A stretch of DNA of 64,000 nt from Catonia carolina (GCA_035578175.1 JAQMRL010000008.1:7168883-7232882); one strand, 5' to 3'. Counted from the stretch's first letter, positions 1 to 10,828 are shown. Numbers and translations are program-made. Notes: generated from the sequence alone by a model not told the origin.

Positions 1-299
1 AAACTCCTTTTACAGAACAAATATTATTTTATAGCAAATATAATTATTTGTTTGGTCACAGCTTTTTTAACAATCACGTAAAGAATTTTAGTTAGCCAAC
101 AACAAAGATATTATAAGGAAATATAGCAACTTAAAAAACTAAGCAAGAAAATCTCAAAAACCACCACTGAACTCTTAATTAGAAAAAACTTTGAGGGTGT
201 ATGGGGGGGGGCTACTTTTTGCCCTGAAATATTGCTGGCCCGCCTTTCCTCCAAAAATTTACAATGTGGCCCTTGAGTAAAAAAGGTTGGAGACCCCTG
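1..299. other. AT-rich intronic sequence, nothing recognised
   Basis: No coding or repeat signal was identified, apart from a G run at 204-211. I looked on the minus strand for the missing MICU C-terminal exon and did not find it. Confidence 0.5.
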
Positions 300-441
300 G
301 TCTAAGGTATACACACATGTATACACAATCAGTAAAAATATGTTTTTTGGGTTCAGGGGACCTGAAAACATGCATTTCCGGTGAAAAATCGACAAAAGAA
401 AACAATATTTCCCTTCCTGATATTTCATGCAGGGCAAGAGA
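300..441 (+). mobile_element. Helentron/HINE-like fragment (right end only)
   Basis: Matches the right terminal ~140 bp of the family described at 32694-33642: the GGGTTCAGGG motif, the GGTGAAAAATCG block and the terminal GGCAAGAGAAA. It ends 53 nt from the donor of exon E, so exon E sits between this right end and the left end of the next copy. Confidence 0.6.
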
Positions 442-495
442 AAACAAAAAAAAAACCATGTAATTTTTATTGATGTATTAAAAAAAACTATTTAC

Positions 496-653
496 CAATT
501 TGACGGTTCGCTTGTGATAATTATTGACGATACCGGTGAAGTCTCTGTAATTCATTCTACCAACTTCATCTCCGAATAGTGTGAATAAACAATCAACAAT
601 GTGTTCCGGTAGATGTACTTGAATACAGTTCTTCATAATATGAGTGAATTCAC
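496..653 (-). CDS. MICU3: alternative last-EF-hand exon E of the MICU3-like gene (degenerate loop)
   Basis: 158 nt between TTTGTTTACTAG and GTAAAT, with the same length and entry and exit phases as exon D. With the G of exon C it encodes GEFTHIMKNC, then EHIVDCLFTLF, a loop region GDEVGRMNYRDF, and a VNNYHKRTVKL end. About a third of residues match exon D, including EF, H-x-V-D, F-x2-F and Y-R-[DE]-F. The loop is one residue short and lacks the ligands at positions 1, 5 and 12, so it should not bind calcium; the lost residue is regained at the C-terminal end. The frame is fully open. Joining D to E shifts the frame to a stop within seven codons, so only one can be used per transcript. Alternative readings are a relic exon, or an exon of a MICU paralogue to the left, but no other paralogue exons are visible between 0.7 and 44 kb. 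Confidence 0.75.
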
Positions 654-674
654 CTAGTAAACAAATTAAAAAAA

Positions 675-1584
675 TCTGGTGTAAAACACTCACACAACTT
701 TCTCTTGCCAATACAAATAATAATTAACAATAATGGTAACATTAGTAATAAAACATTAGAAATAAACAAAAAACTAACCTCAATAAACATAACCTAATTT
801 TAATCATGAGTGAAAGACGCAAAATGAAAATCAACCTCAGTTTGGCTTAAAAATACAGAAAATCGCTCTTTCACACTTAACTAGGCACTGTACAAAAAAA
901 ATGCTACAAATAAAAGTTGTGATCTCTTAATTTCCTATAAATTTGATTGTATACACTTTTGTCGAACAATGGATTCTAAGGCCAAAATCTTAAAAAAATA
1001 GATTTCTAAATAGAGAAAAAAACAGAAAATTGCTAATTACCGCTAAACTAAGCGTTATACAAAAAAATGTTTGAAATAAAAGTTGTAGAATTTTAAATTC
1101 TCAACAACTTTAATTTTATACATTTTTGCGGTAAAATGCATAATAAAGCCGCAATCTTAAAAAACAATTTTTTTACGTGAAAACAGCCTCACTAAGAATT
1201 TCAGCAAACATGGCGCCTACCCTATTTTATAGAGCATAAAAAATTCAACAAACCAGGTGATTTAAAAAAAAATCGTAGGACCAGTTTTTGAGAAAATCGC
1301 AAAAAAGTGAAAAATTACACGAATAAACTACTACTTCCGGTTGACCGATTTTGATGAAAATGTTCATGTCAGGTCCGGTAGTGGTATGTAACTTAGGTTT
1401 CAGGTTTCAAGTTTCAAGTTCATACGATGTTCCGTTCTTGAGATATTCTGTTCACACACACACAGACCAATCGCTAAAAACATTGTTTTTTGGGTTCAGG
1501 GGTCTGGAAACGTGTAGATCTGGTGAAAAATCGACATGAAAATAATACTTTCCTTCCTATATATTCATATAGGCAAGAGAAAGT
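675..1584 (+). mobile_element. Helentron/HINE-like element, near full length
   Basis: 910 bp from TCTGGTGTAAAACACTC to GCAAGAGAAAGT. It carries the subterminal ACTTTCTCTTGCC on the left and its inverse at the right end, preceded by the hairpin CCTATATATTCATATAGG. It encodes nothing. Its left end is only ~20 nt from the acceptor AG of exon E, so the branch point for that exon must lie at or inside the element. Confidence 0.75.
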
Positions 1585-1639
1585 AAAAAATTCATCACAA
1601 TCTTCTTTCAGGAATTTTAGTTTAATACAAACAAGTACA

Positions 1640-1775
1640 GGTAGAGTATAGTTACTTGAGTCAAGAGTTTGCAACGAGGGGTAAAGGGGGAAAGGGGGAA
1701 AACCATCAGTGCGCATCCGCGACTGCTTTAATTTTAGTACAACAAACACAACAACTTATACTATACCCAGAGCAT
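1640..1775. repeat. old repeat arm, paralogous to 60630-60750
   Basis: The blocks around GTGCGCAT and ACACAACAACTTATA match 60640-60755. The same repeat resumes at 2377-2515 (TGTATGAATATAACT, GTAAACAGAAATGT) after the LINE insertion. The class is unknown. Confidence 0.55.
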
Positions 1776-2376
1776 CCAGGGAGTGCCTGGAAATGAGAGA
1801 GCGGATGCCTTAGCAAAGAAAGGCGCAGCCTCTCACTTCATAGGCCCAGAGCCATTCTGTGGAATTGGTGAAGGCTTTTATAGAGGTATAGTTAGGGCCT
1901 GGGAAGAGGAGGCTAAAACCTCCTATTGGGAGAAGGTGCCAGGCTGTGAACAGGCAAAGAAATTCATTGCCTATTCCAGCAGAAAGGCTGGGATATATAA
2001 TAGACTAGGAAGACAGGACTTGAGGAGGGTAGTGGGCCTGATGACTGGTCATTGTAATCTTGGGTATCATTTATCCAAGATAGGAGTTGCTGAAGAGAGC
2101 CTGTGTAGATTCTGTCATGAGGCAGAAGAGAAGGCTGAGCATATTTTATGCAGTTGCAAAGTGGTTGGCTGCAAAAGAAGAGCGCTGATGGGTAAGGACG
2201 TGTTAACACCTTCTCAGGTAAGTGCACTAGATCCTAGGCAGATCCTGCGCTTTATTGAAAGTGTGGGTCTTGCATAAATAAGGAATAGGGGCAATCACAA
2301 AAGATCTTTTAGGTCGCGGTGAGGAGGGGCTGCAGAAGCCTGAACGCCCTGGTTGTAAAAAAAAAAAAAAAAAAAA
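1776..2376 (+). mobile_element. 3' end of a non-LTR retrotransposon (RNase H region), with TSD
   Basis: The translated segment IQGVPGNERADALAKKGA is the C-terminal part of an RNase H domain of the I/R1/LOA type (the ERAD Asp is catalytic). It is followed by a C-terminal region with a C-x2-C-x4-H-x4-C-like motif (CRFCHEAEEKAEHILC) at 2101-2160. The frame is open to the stop at 2275-2277. A poly-A tail covers 2357-2377. ATACCCAGAGCAT flanks the insertion at 1763-1775 and 2377-2389. It is strongly 5'-truncated, with the endonuclease and reverse transcriptase absent. The paralogous repeat at 60743-60760 shows the empty site. Confidence 0.85.
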
Positions 2377-2582
2377 ATACCCAGAGCATATACAGTATCT
2401 CGCGGAACCTTTTGTAGATTAACTGTATGAATATAACTGTTTACTATTTCTGTTTAATATAACTGATTATTTATGTTTATTATAACTGTTTGTTACCGTA
2501 AACAGAAATGTTAGTTTGCAGCCTTCTGAAATTTTGTTCACCAGCGAGTGACTGGCGCGCCACTAAATAAACATTTGCATAA

Positions 2583-3639
2583 AGGCGCATTTACACGTGC
2601 AATGATTTGCTGGCGCCAGTAAAACGATGCATGCGTGTGTAAACCATTGTTGGCGCGCAAGTTTCAACATGCATGCATAGAAAGAAACTTGCATGGAATT
2701 TTCTGCAGCCTTCTGAAATTTTGTTCACCAGCAAGTGACTGGCGCACCACTAAATAAACATTTACATGTATAAACCTTCACCTCGCCAGTATACAGAAGG
2801 TGGTTCAATTGCGAATTTATTTTTTACTATCATCCATTATCTGTTATTATATATTTTCAAATAGATAGCTTTTTATTTTGCTGTATCTTTAAACGGTAAC
2901 TAAAATGAGTTAAATTTTTTTAAACGAGAAGTGAAGTAGTGATGAAAACAATAAATTTTTGGGAAAATATGAACAACTTCCAGATTTGTGGGACGTACAT
3001 TGTTCATCTTATAAAAACAGACCTCCAAACTATCAATACCAATGTAACAAATCACTGTTCTGGAAGTTTTCACGAACTTGACACTACACAACAGCAAAAT
3101 AAAATGGATCTGGCGCGACAAAAAGCGTTTAATGTGTAAACTTCAACTGGCATGCAAATTAAACTTGCATCAATACTGGCGCCAGCAAATCATTGTACGT
3201 GTAAATGCGCCTTAATAAATAAACCTTCAACTCGCCAGTCAGCTATTGGCATACAGAAGGTGGTTTAATTTTGAATTGATTTTTCACCATCATCCATTAT
3301 CTATTATTATTTATATTTTCATATAGATAGCTTTTTATTTTGTTGTCTCTGTAACTAAAATGAGCTAAATTTTTAAAAATAAATAGTGGAGTAGTGATGA
3401 AACCATTAAATTTTTGGAAAAATATGAACAACTTCCTGATTTGTGGGACGTACATTGTTCGTCTTATAAAAACAGACCTCCAAACTATCAATACCAATGT
3501 AACAAATCACTGTTCTGCAAGCTTTCACAAACTTCGACACTACGCAACAGCAAAATTAATTGGAGCTGGCACGACAAAAAGCGTTTAATGTGTAAACCTC
3601 TACTGGCGCCAGCAAATCATTGCATGTATAAATGCGCCT
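2583..3639 (+). mobile_element. PIF/Harbinger-like element, tandem, with MADF-domain remnants
   Basis: TIRs of ~38 bp begin AGGCGCATTTACACG at 2583 and are inverted at 3175-3212 and 3602-3639. TAA flanks the first unit (2580-2582 and 3213-3215), fitting PIF/Harbinger target sites. The interior is a direct repeat of ~450 bp (about 2773-3217 and 3218-3639). Each unit carries a MADF-like reading frame. No DDE nuclease is present, so it is non-autonomous. Confidence 0.65.
2938..3081 (+). pseudogene. MADF-domain fragment, unit 1
   Basis: The frame reads FLGKYEQLPDLWDVHCSSYKNR and stops soon after. FLxxYxxxPxLWDVxxxxYKNR is the opening of the MADF DNA-binding domain. PIF/Harbinger elements and many insect regulators encode MADF proteins. 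About 48 codons are left, and the C-terminal half of the domain is missing. Confidence 0.6.
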
Positions 3640-3689
3640 TCAGTTATTACACAGTCTACTATGAATTTTTTCATGAAAGGGGGTTGTAG
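3393..3689 (+). pseudogene. MADF-domain fragment, unit 2
   Basis: Second copy of the same segment, reading ETIKFLEKYEQLPDLWDVH then YKNRPPNYQYQC. The better preserved N-terminus (DETIKFLEKY) makes the MADF assignment clearer than in unit 1. The frame runs past the element's TIR into flanking DNA, so the last ~17 codons are not native. Confidence 0.6.
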
Positions 3690-3774
3690 CATAATCCCAG
3701 AAGATGTGATAACTAAAAACGTCTGTGTGAACACTCACACGACTTTCTCTTCCCAATGTAAATAACTAAAAATA

Positions 3775-4280
3775 CCGTATTATTCCGAAAACAAGCCGCA
3801 CCCGAATTTAAGCCGCATCGGAAAAATTACGATCAAAACTAGAAAATAAATTTCAAGTACAGTACTTGTATGTTTTTGAAAGTATTTTATTTTTTAAGAA
3901 GAAAATACCGTACAAACAAATACACTTACTACATAATTAGCATTTAGAAGTTTTTCTTTATTTTTTTGTTCTATGCCGAACACAAGGATTCATCTACATT
4001 GTTTGTGTTTTCTTCCGGCTTCTTTGGTGGATATCTTTTCCGCGTTTTTACCCAAAAAGTAGCGCAGGACTTGTGATACCAATAATTCGAAATTGGTATC
4101 ACAAGTCCTGCGCTACTTTTTGGGTACTTCCCTCTCTTTCTCTCTCTCTCTCTATTCATACCTACTTATGCTCAATAAGAAACGATTATTATTATTATTA
4201 AAGCGCGAAAGCAAGCCGCACGTCAAATTATGGAACCGATTTTTAGGAAAAAACTGCGGCTTGTATTCGGAACAATGTGG
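3775..4280. mobile_element. TIR element with AAGCCGC termini
   Basis: 506 bp flanked by TA. The ends CCGTATTATTCCGAAAACAAG and the inverse of TTGTATTCGGAACAATG form ~25 bp imperfect TIRs. It contains a 35-bp-arm palindrome (4049-4126) and a (CT)n run at 4132-4153. No coding capacity. Confidence 0.65.
4049..4126. repeat. perfect 35-bp inverted repeat with 8-nt loop
   Basis: Arms 4049-4083 and 4092-4126 match base for base (TACCCAAAAAGTAGCG...). It sits inside the TIR element at 3775-4280. Confidence 0.9.
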
Positions 4281-4440
4281 TATATAACATAATAATAATA
4301 ATTAAATGTAAAAAATTAGAATAGGCCTAAGTAAAGTAATATTTAGAAATAAGTTATAAGTAACCTGTAAACAAATAAAACAACAGAACGTGTAACATAG
4401 TACTATGTTCAGTTTTGAGTTTTCAATAAGGCAGAGAGTG

Positions 4441-4870
4441 GGAAAATTTTTTTTTTTTTTTTTTGCGCCCTGGAGACTCCAGGAGGAGTATAGGACATGT
4501 CGTCAGATATAACACCTAAAATACATATAAGAATCACACCATGTATCACTACTATCAAGAAAGAAATTCTTGTACGCTATAAAAAGTTTCACTGATCAAG
4601 TAATTTTTCAGATTTTTTTTAAAGGACTTCAAATCCTCACAACACTTTAAAGATTGGGGTAATTTATTCATGAATTTTCTCCCTGCATAAGTAGGTTTTT
4701 GTTCAAACAATTTTGTGGAGTGATTCCTGTTTCTCGTGTTATGATTGTGAACATTGAAATTCTGCATAAAATTATTTTGCCTAACATACATAATCACCTC
4801 AAAAATGTAGAGGGAGGGAACTGTTGACATTGTTGGGAGGGAATTGACATTGTTAGCAACCATTCACGGA
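4441..4870 (-). mobile_element. 3' end of a poly-A LINE (Jockey/CR1-like), minus strand
   Basis: The minus-strand frame from 4863 to 4555 encodes YIFEVIMYVRQNNFMQNFNVHN, then KFMNKLPQSLKCCEDLKSFKKNLKNYL, a post-RT C-terminus also found at 38880-40150 and 61775-62040. The 3' UTR (CTCCTGGAGTCTCCAGGGCGC) and a 3' poly-A, seen as poly-T at 4448-4464, follow. 5'-truncated. Confidence 0.75.
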
Positions 4871-6388
4871 ATTGGGATTTGATAGTGGCATAAAGAAAAA
4901 TACCCAAAGAAATATATCTGAAAATAATATATTCGTGACATAAGCGGCTCCTTTGCACAATTTAGAAATCATTAAGAAAATACACAAAAAACAACGGTAT
5001 GCTAATCTGAGGTTATAGTTATCTTCCTAGCTTTTCTTTCTCACGTGTTTACATTTATATTTATGTTATATACTCACTTACGACATTTTTTTAGAACAAT
5101 GTCCCCTCAATGTTCACTTCCATCTGACGTGATACTTTTATTTAAAATACTAATAAGAAAACAAATTAATTACAAAGTTAGTAACCCGACTTGCAACGTA
5201 AGATAAAAAAATACTACTGACGCCATGACAGTTCCCAAACAGGTTGCAGTTACCCGATTGGTTAAATATTGTTGTGGTCCGTTTTTTATACATACTGAAC
5301 GGTTACTCCTCAACTCCAGTTTTTTAATTAACTTCTTTTTTTAATATGAAAACGTTCGTTTTTTTTAGTAAATAGACCAAACCAATCGAAAGCGCATGAA
5401 AAATACCATAAAAATCAGCTGATAACTAATTTTCGATCTAGGAGGCGTACGTCATTGCTTGTAATTGGTTGTATACTTAAATCCTTGTAACTCCTATACG
5501 GTTCGTCAAATTTAAATAATTCTTTCACTAAAAATTAATTCAAAATTTTCTCTTTATTTCATTCGCTTACAGTGTACAGTTATCTTTAAAGACAAAAAAG
5601 TTTCTCGCATGCTGACTTTTTTATGTCGTGTTTCGCGATTTTACAAAATGTATTTATGAAAATACCTTGTAAATTAAAAAGTATTGATTTTATGTTAAAT
5701 TTTATTGCATCATCGTTTTTCATAATTATTACAGAACAAGCCTGCCAAATTTTACGTTAATCCGTGGAATAGTTGTTGAACAATGACGATGTATTGGAAA
5801 AAATACGGGTTTTTCTTCAAAAACAAAACTTACTAAATTATACATTATCTCATTAGGCGTGTGTTTTTCGAAATAATTTTATAGAACAAAAAACATGCGA
5901 AATACTTTGTTTTATAAAAAAAAGTCATTTCCGAAAAGTTTCAGTGACCTAAAAAAAATTGGATGTTTTCTGAAATGGTTTTACAATCCGCATATTGCTC
6001 CCCTCTGCGAGGGGCCATCAAGTCACAGACAAACAGTACTAGCTTAGTGAATCTGTGAATCGCACGATGTTCTTGTGTTTCAAACCCCTATCATTAAATA
6101 AATTATCTAAGTTAACAACAAACTTAACAGTTCTTAGAAGAACGGAGGAACGACGATAGTTTCGTCCTGAAAATAATGGTTTATTCCATAAGCATGTTCT
6201 GTATTCTTATGGAATAAGGGGGTGAAATATGGGAGAAGCTCATTACGTTACGCTGTATTACCTCAACGTTACAAATGAAATTTACTGTTTTTCATTTTGT
6301 AAAATCAAACTCATACTATTATCAACTTATTTATGTACAAGTTTTAAACTTTTGGGCAAATCAAAAAAGAATACACTTTAAAACTATA
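4871..6388. other. AT-rich sequence, nothing recognised
   Basis: No frame, splice pair or repeat could be supported. The block 6239-6370 is weakly similar, inverted, to 13560-13720 (TTTGGGCAAAT and GTAATACAGCG-type words), suggesting an old uncharacterised repeat. Confidence 0.4.
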
Positions 6389-6653
6389 CAGGGTGATTCA
6401 CGAAGATATGCGCAGAAACTTTAGGAGCTCATTGTACATGTAAAAATAATGAAAAAAGTTTATATAAACATGGGTCCGGAAATGCTTCAGAGTCCTCATT
6501 TCACCTGGTGAGCTGAAATCCGGGCGAAATCTTTCGCTAGCCGTAACGCGGTAACGAAGCATTTCCGGACATATGTTAATATAAACTTTTTTCATTATTT
6601 TTACATGTACAATGGGCTCCCAAAGTTTCTGCATATCTTCGTGAATCACGCTG
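6389..6653. mobile_element. 265-bp palindromic TIR element
   Basis: TA-flanked, with ends CAGGGTGATTCACGAAGATAT and their inverse. Almost the whole element is one inverted repeat around ~6520. It shares its terminal and inner words (TTTCGCTAG, AACGAAGC) with the 1 kb foldback at 36042-37052. Fragments of the family are at 7545-7625 and 42770-42850. Confidence 0.8.
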
Positions 6654-6698
6654 TATAAAAATCCGTTCGATATAACTCTGTATTTAGGAGTTAATTTT

Positions 6699-7540
6699 AC
6701 TTTCTCTTGCCTATATGAATATGTAGTAAGGAAGTATTGTTTTCATGACGATTTTTTGAAATCGAGTTTTCACCGGATCCACAAGTTTTCAGACCCCTGA
6801 CCCAAAAAACATGTTTTTAGCGATTGGTCTGTGTGTGTGTGTGTGAACAGAATATGTCAAGAACGGAACATCGTACGAACTTGAAACTTAAGTTAGATAC
6901 CACTAGAGGACCCGACACGAACATTTTCATCAAAATCGGTCAACCGGAAGTAATAGTTTATTCGTGTAATTTTTACACTTTTTTGCGATTTTCTCAAAAG
7001 CGGCTCCTACGATTTTTTTAAAAATCGCCTCATTTACTACACTTTTTATGCTCTGCAAGATAGGATAGGCGCCATGTCTGCTGAAATTCTAGGAGAGGCT
7101 GTTTTCACGTAAAAAATTTTTTTTTTTCAGATTGCGACTTTAAAAGGCACTTCATCGCAAAAATATACAACAAAAAAATGTAAAGAATTTAAAATCCCAA
7201 ACGTTTATTTGAAACATTTTTTTTATAACGCTTAGTTTATCGGTAATTAGCGATTTTCTGTTTTTTTTTCTCACAAAATCATGCAAAAATCGATTTTTTT
7301 TATACATTTTATCCTTATTATGCATTTTACGACAAAAAAGTAATATCAAATTTATAAAAAATTAAAAGATCTACAACTTTTATTTAGAGCATTTTTCTCT
7401 ACAGAGCCTAGTTTAGCGTGAAAGAGTGATTTTCAGTATTTTTAAGCTAAACTGCGGTTGATTTTCATTTTGCGTCTTTCACTCATGATTAAAATAAAGT
7501 TATGTTTTTTGAGGTTACTTTAATTATAATTTTTTCTTGG
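6699..7540 (-). mobile_element. Helentron/HINE-like element, inverted, left end lost
   Basis: Starts ACTTTCTCTTGCC at 6699 and runs through the whole family body in reverse, with a (TG)n run at 6832-6845. It ends near 7540, short of the ACACCAGA terminus, where a fragment of the palindromic TIR family (7545-7625) begins. Confidence 0.75.
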
Positions 7541-7748
7541 TACTGAGTTCCGGGCGAAATCTTTCGCTAGACGTAACTCGCTACCAAAGCGTTTTAGGAC
7601 ATTTGTTTATATAAAGTTTTTTGGTTCAATTCCGTTTTAACTCCTAACAGATAGATTAAGCACATAAAAATATAATTAAAACACTGTAAATTTAACTATA
7701 TTAAACATGTCTACACTAAAAACAGTCACTAGAAAACTAAAAAAAAAA

Positions 7749-8658
7749 ATCTGGTGTGAAACACTCACATAACTTTCTCTTGCCTATGCAAATAATTACC
7801 AATAAAACCTAACATTAGTAATAAAACATTAGAAATAAACAAAAAATAACCTCAATAAACAAAAACTAATTTTAATCATGAGTGAAACACACAAAATGAA
7901 AGTTTGGCTTTAAAATACGGAAAATCACTGTTTCACGCTACACTAGGCTCTGCAGAGAAAAATGCTCTAAATAAAAGTCGTAGATCTTTTAATTTCCAAT
8001 AAATTTTATTATAGACATTTTTGTCGTAAAATGTATACTAATGCTGAATTCTTAAAAAAATCGATTTTCACACGTTTTCGTGAGAAAAAAAAACAGAAAA
8101 TCGCTAATTACAGCTGAACAAAGCGTTATACAAAAAAATGTTTAAAATAAAAGTTGTAAGATTTTAAATTCTCTACATTTTTTATTATATAAATTTTTGC
8201 GCTAAAATGCATATTAAAGCCGTAATCTTAAAAAAACAATTTCTTTACGTGAAAACAGCCTCACCAAGAATTTCAGCAAACATGGCGCTACTCTATCTTG
8301 TAGAGCATAAAAAGTTAAGTTAATGAGGCGATTTTTAAAAAAAGTCGTAGGACCAGTTTTTGAGAAAATCGCAAAAAAGTGAAAAATTACATGAATAAAC
8401 TACTACTTCCGGTTGGCCGATTTTGATGAAAATGGTCGTGTCGGGTCCAGTAGTGGTATGTAACTTAAGTTTCAAATTCGTACAATGTTCCGTTCTTGAG
8501 ATATTCTGTTCACACATACACACACAACATTCGCTAAAAACATGTTTTTTTGGATTCAGGGGATCTAAAAACGAGTAATCCGGAGAAAATTCGATTTGTT
8601 AAACTCGATATGAAAACAATACTTTCCTTCCTATATATTCATATAGGCAAGAGAAAGT
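7749..8658 (+). mobile_element. Helentron/HINE-like element, near full length
   Basis: 910 bp from TCTGGTGTGAAACACTC to AAGAGAAAGT, with the 3' hairpin at 8630-8646. It lies in inverted orientation to the copy at 6699-7540, only ~200 bp away. Confidence 0.8.
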
Positions 8659-9309
8659 AAAAAGATACAAAAATTATACATTTGTCAGCAAGTTACAAGT
8701 TAGATTTAAGTAAAAAAATTACTGTGGTGGCCTAAGCATACTGCTCGTGTCCAAGCTTTGTGCAGCTGCGGGATGAACGGGGAAAGACGAAGTACCAGAC
8801 TGCTGTTACGTCATAACACTGTACTAATTATCTCATTGGTATTCGGTAGGCAGTGGGCTGCCTAGTGCGTGACATACGTGGGTGTTGTTTTGACTATTCG
8901 CTGTAGACGGCAACACAGAATATAATATGTAGTTCGGATAGTACCCTTGACTACTACAAACATAGTACAAGTAAAACGTTACTATTACTATATGCGCGCC
9001 AGCTCATGATCTCTGTCGCCTGGGGAAGTGGGGCGGGTAGTATAATAGAATGTGAGTAATATATTTGTCTTATGGTGCAGTCCAAAAACATTTAGTTATC
9101 ATGTAAATATTATTATTATGTCTATATATTTATTATAGGCCTACGTATTATTGTTTTTCACAACGGATACACCTGTCACAATATACAGTTGTACATTTAT
9201 GCTAGGTAATGCGTCTCGGATGTGTTAATCATTATTCATGATTTTTGATCACTAAAGTGATTTTTATTTTGAAATTAAAGTGTGTTTATTTTATTTATTT
9301 ATTTATTTT
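8659..9309. other. intergenic/intronic, nothing recognised
   Basis: Moderately less AT-rich than the surroundings at 8730-9060. No frame, RNA or repeat was identified. Confidence 0.4.
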
Positions 9310-9650
9310 TATTTCCTAATTTGTGTACGTTGCAATCTGTTCAATTGAGAACAATAAGCAACCCCATGACCCAATGAGATGAGGATGATGTGTATGACGT
9401 GTAAATGAGGTGTAGTCTTGTACAGGGCCGACCATTCCTGAGAGAGTATGGTTAATTAAACCCCAACCATCAAAGTACACCGGTAACCACTGTCTTGTAT
9501 TCAAATCCGTATAAAAGCCCTTTACCACAAAAAAAACCTTTACTAGTAAACCCCTTTACCTTTACCTTAGTAAACTTTACCTTTAGTAAAGACCTTTACT
9601 AGGATTTGAACCAGGAACCTTCGTCTCCGAAGTGTGTTAACGTGCCAAAA
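9310..9650 (-). mobile_element. SINE family C copy, minus strand
   Basis: Same sequence as 27345-27660: the tail ends ...CACAAATTAGGAAATA, the body contains TGATGGTTGGGGTTTAATTA, and a degenerate tRNA-like head (GGATTTGAACCAGGA, a B-box-like stretch) is near 9600. The linker holds several short TTTACTAG/CTTTACC repeats (9535-9600). Confidence 0.7.
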
Positions 9651-9714
9651 GTTATTTGTTTTGTGTTAGGTAAATTTCAACGAGTATTTTTCATATCTTT
9701 TGTTTTATTTTAAT

Positions 9715-9795
9715 ATGTCTTCCCGGAAAAATAAAGCGGTAATTCATTCGGAAGTGCGACAAATTATTGCATCAGTTATAAAAAACTGTGCGTAA
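9715..9795 (+). pseudogene. possible transposase N-terminal fragment (26 codons)
   Basis: Reads MSSRKNKAVIHSEVRQIIAS before a stop. I recognise this only as similar to short N-termini of insect Tc1/pogo-type transposases. No domain can be demonstrated. Confidence 0.25.
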
Positions 9796-10218
9796 AGGAC
9801 CCGGAATTGGCTTAACCACTTGACTGAGGTAAAAAAAATCATAATCATAATTTGCTACTAATTATTTAGGCCTATAAATTAATGTTAGGAAATATATATT
9901 TTTTAATTTCCTTATTTTCTATGCTACGTTCATATTTTAATTCCTGGGGACTGCCTGACTCAAACTGTAAATAATTACTAAATATTAATAAATACAATGA
10001 AAGAAAAGTAAAAGAGTTACTATATTATAGAATAAATTGAAATAAAACAAAAGGTTACTTTATAATGCCAAGAACATTATGATAAATGTTTTTTTTATGA
10101 ATAGTATAATCTTTCACTGCATGCCGTAACACAAATTCCTCACACGGATCACGAGCTGACGCGCTTATAATACTAACGCAATCTCTCACAGTAGTAGTGT
10201 CATAATGCATACAGTATT

Positions 10219-10828
10219 CAGATGAACTAATGTCCCCTAGCCGTGGGAGTGAGAGAATGCATAACGCTCTCACTCGCACAAGCCATACGCGCCGTTCCAA
10301 TAACATTACTCATTGTTGTGACCAAGCATTTATGCATTCAGTAAAACTAACAAGCAAGATAACGACTGTACAGTCCAGCCTCTCTTAGTTTGCTCCTAAT
10401 GTAAACAAATAATGACGTCACTGAGCATGCGCATCAAAATGTGTACACGCTGATTAAAAAATAATAACACATACTTTCAAAAAGTATTTAAATACAAAAT
10501 ACTTTTAAAAGTATTTTTATAAATGAAACTGTTAAGCCTACATCATATCATGACTGATGTTTTTAGTACTTATAATTAAAAATTAAGTACTTATAATTTA
10601 AAAAATAGTTAACTTACATAGGAATACGACATCCGTAAAGTCGCAGACTCTAGCGTGCACCCTGTAGGAGGTGGCTTTTGTTTGTTAACAGTAGGAGCAA
10701 ATTAACAACGGCTCAACTGTAGTATGTTTTCAGATCTGGATTATAACGGTAAAGACCTTTGAGCGCATGCGTAGTTAAGCCACATATCTCCCTCTCACTC
10801 GCTCGGCTATGGGACATTAGTTCGTATG
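10219..10828. mobile_element. TIR element with ACTAATGTCCC ends, interrupted
   Basis: Ends CAGATGAACTAATGTCCC and the inverse of GGGACATTAGTTCGTATG. A second, uninterrupted copy is at 17793-18059. This copy is split by a smaller TIR element (10371-10719). Noncoding. Confidence 0.7.
10371..10719. mobile_element. 349-bp TIR element, copy 1 (nested)
   Basis: TA-flanked. Ends CAGTCCAGCCTCTCTTAG / GAGCAAATTAACAACGGC. It contains TGACGTCACTGAGCATGCGC and AAGTATTTAAATAC motifs. The other copies are 30147-30482, 38227-38590 and 60272-60613. The site without it is seen at ~17955. Confidence 0.8.

Noticed and set aside
8335..8523. Small conserved proteins (NISRTEHCTNLKLKLHTT...)
   Set aside because: These are reverse readings of the HINE-like repeat, broken in most copies.
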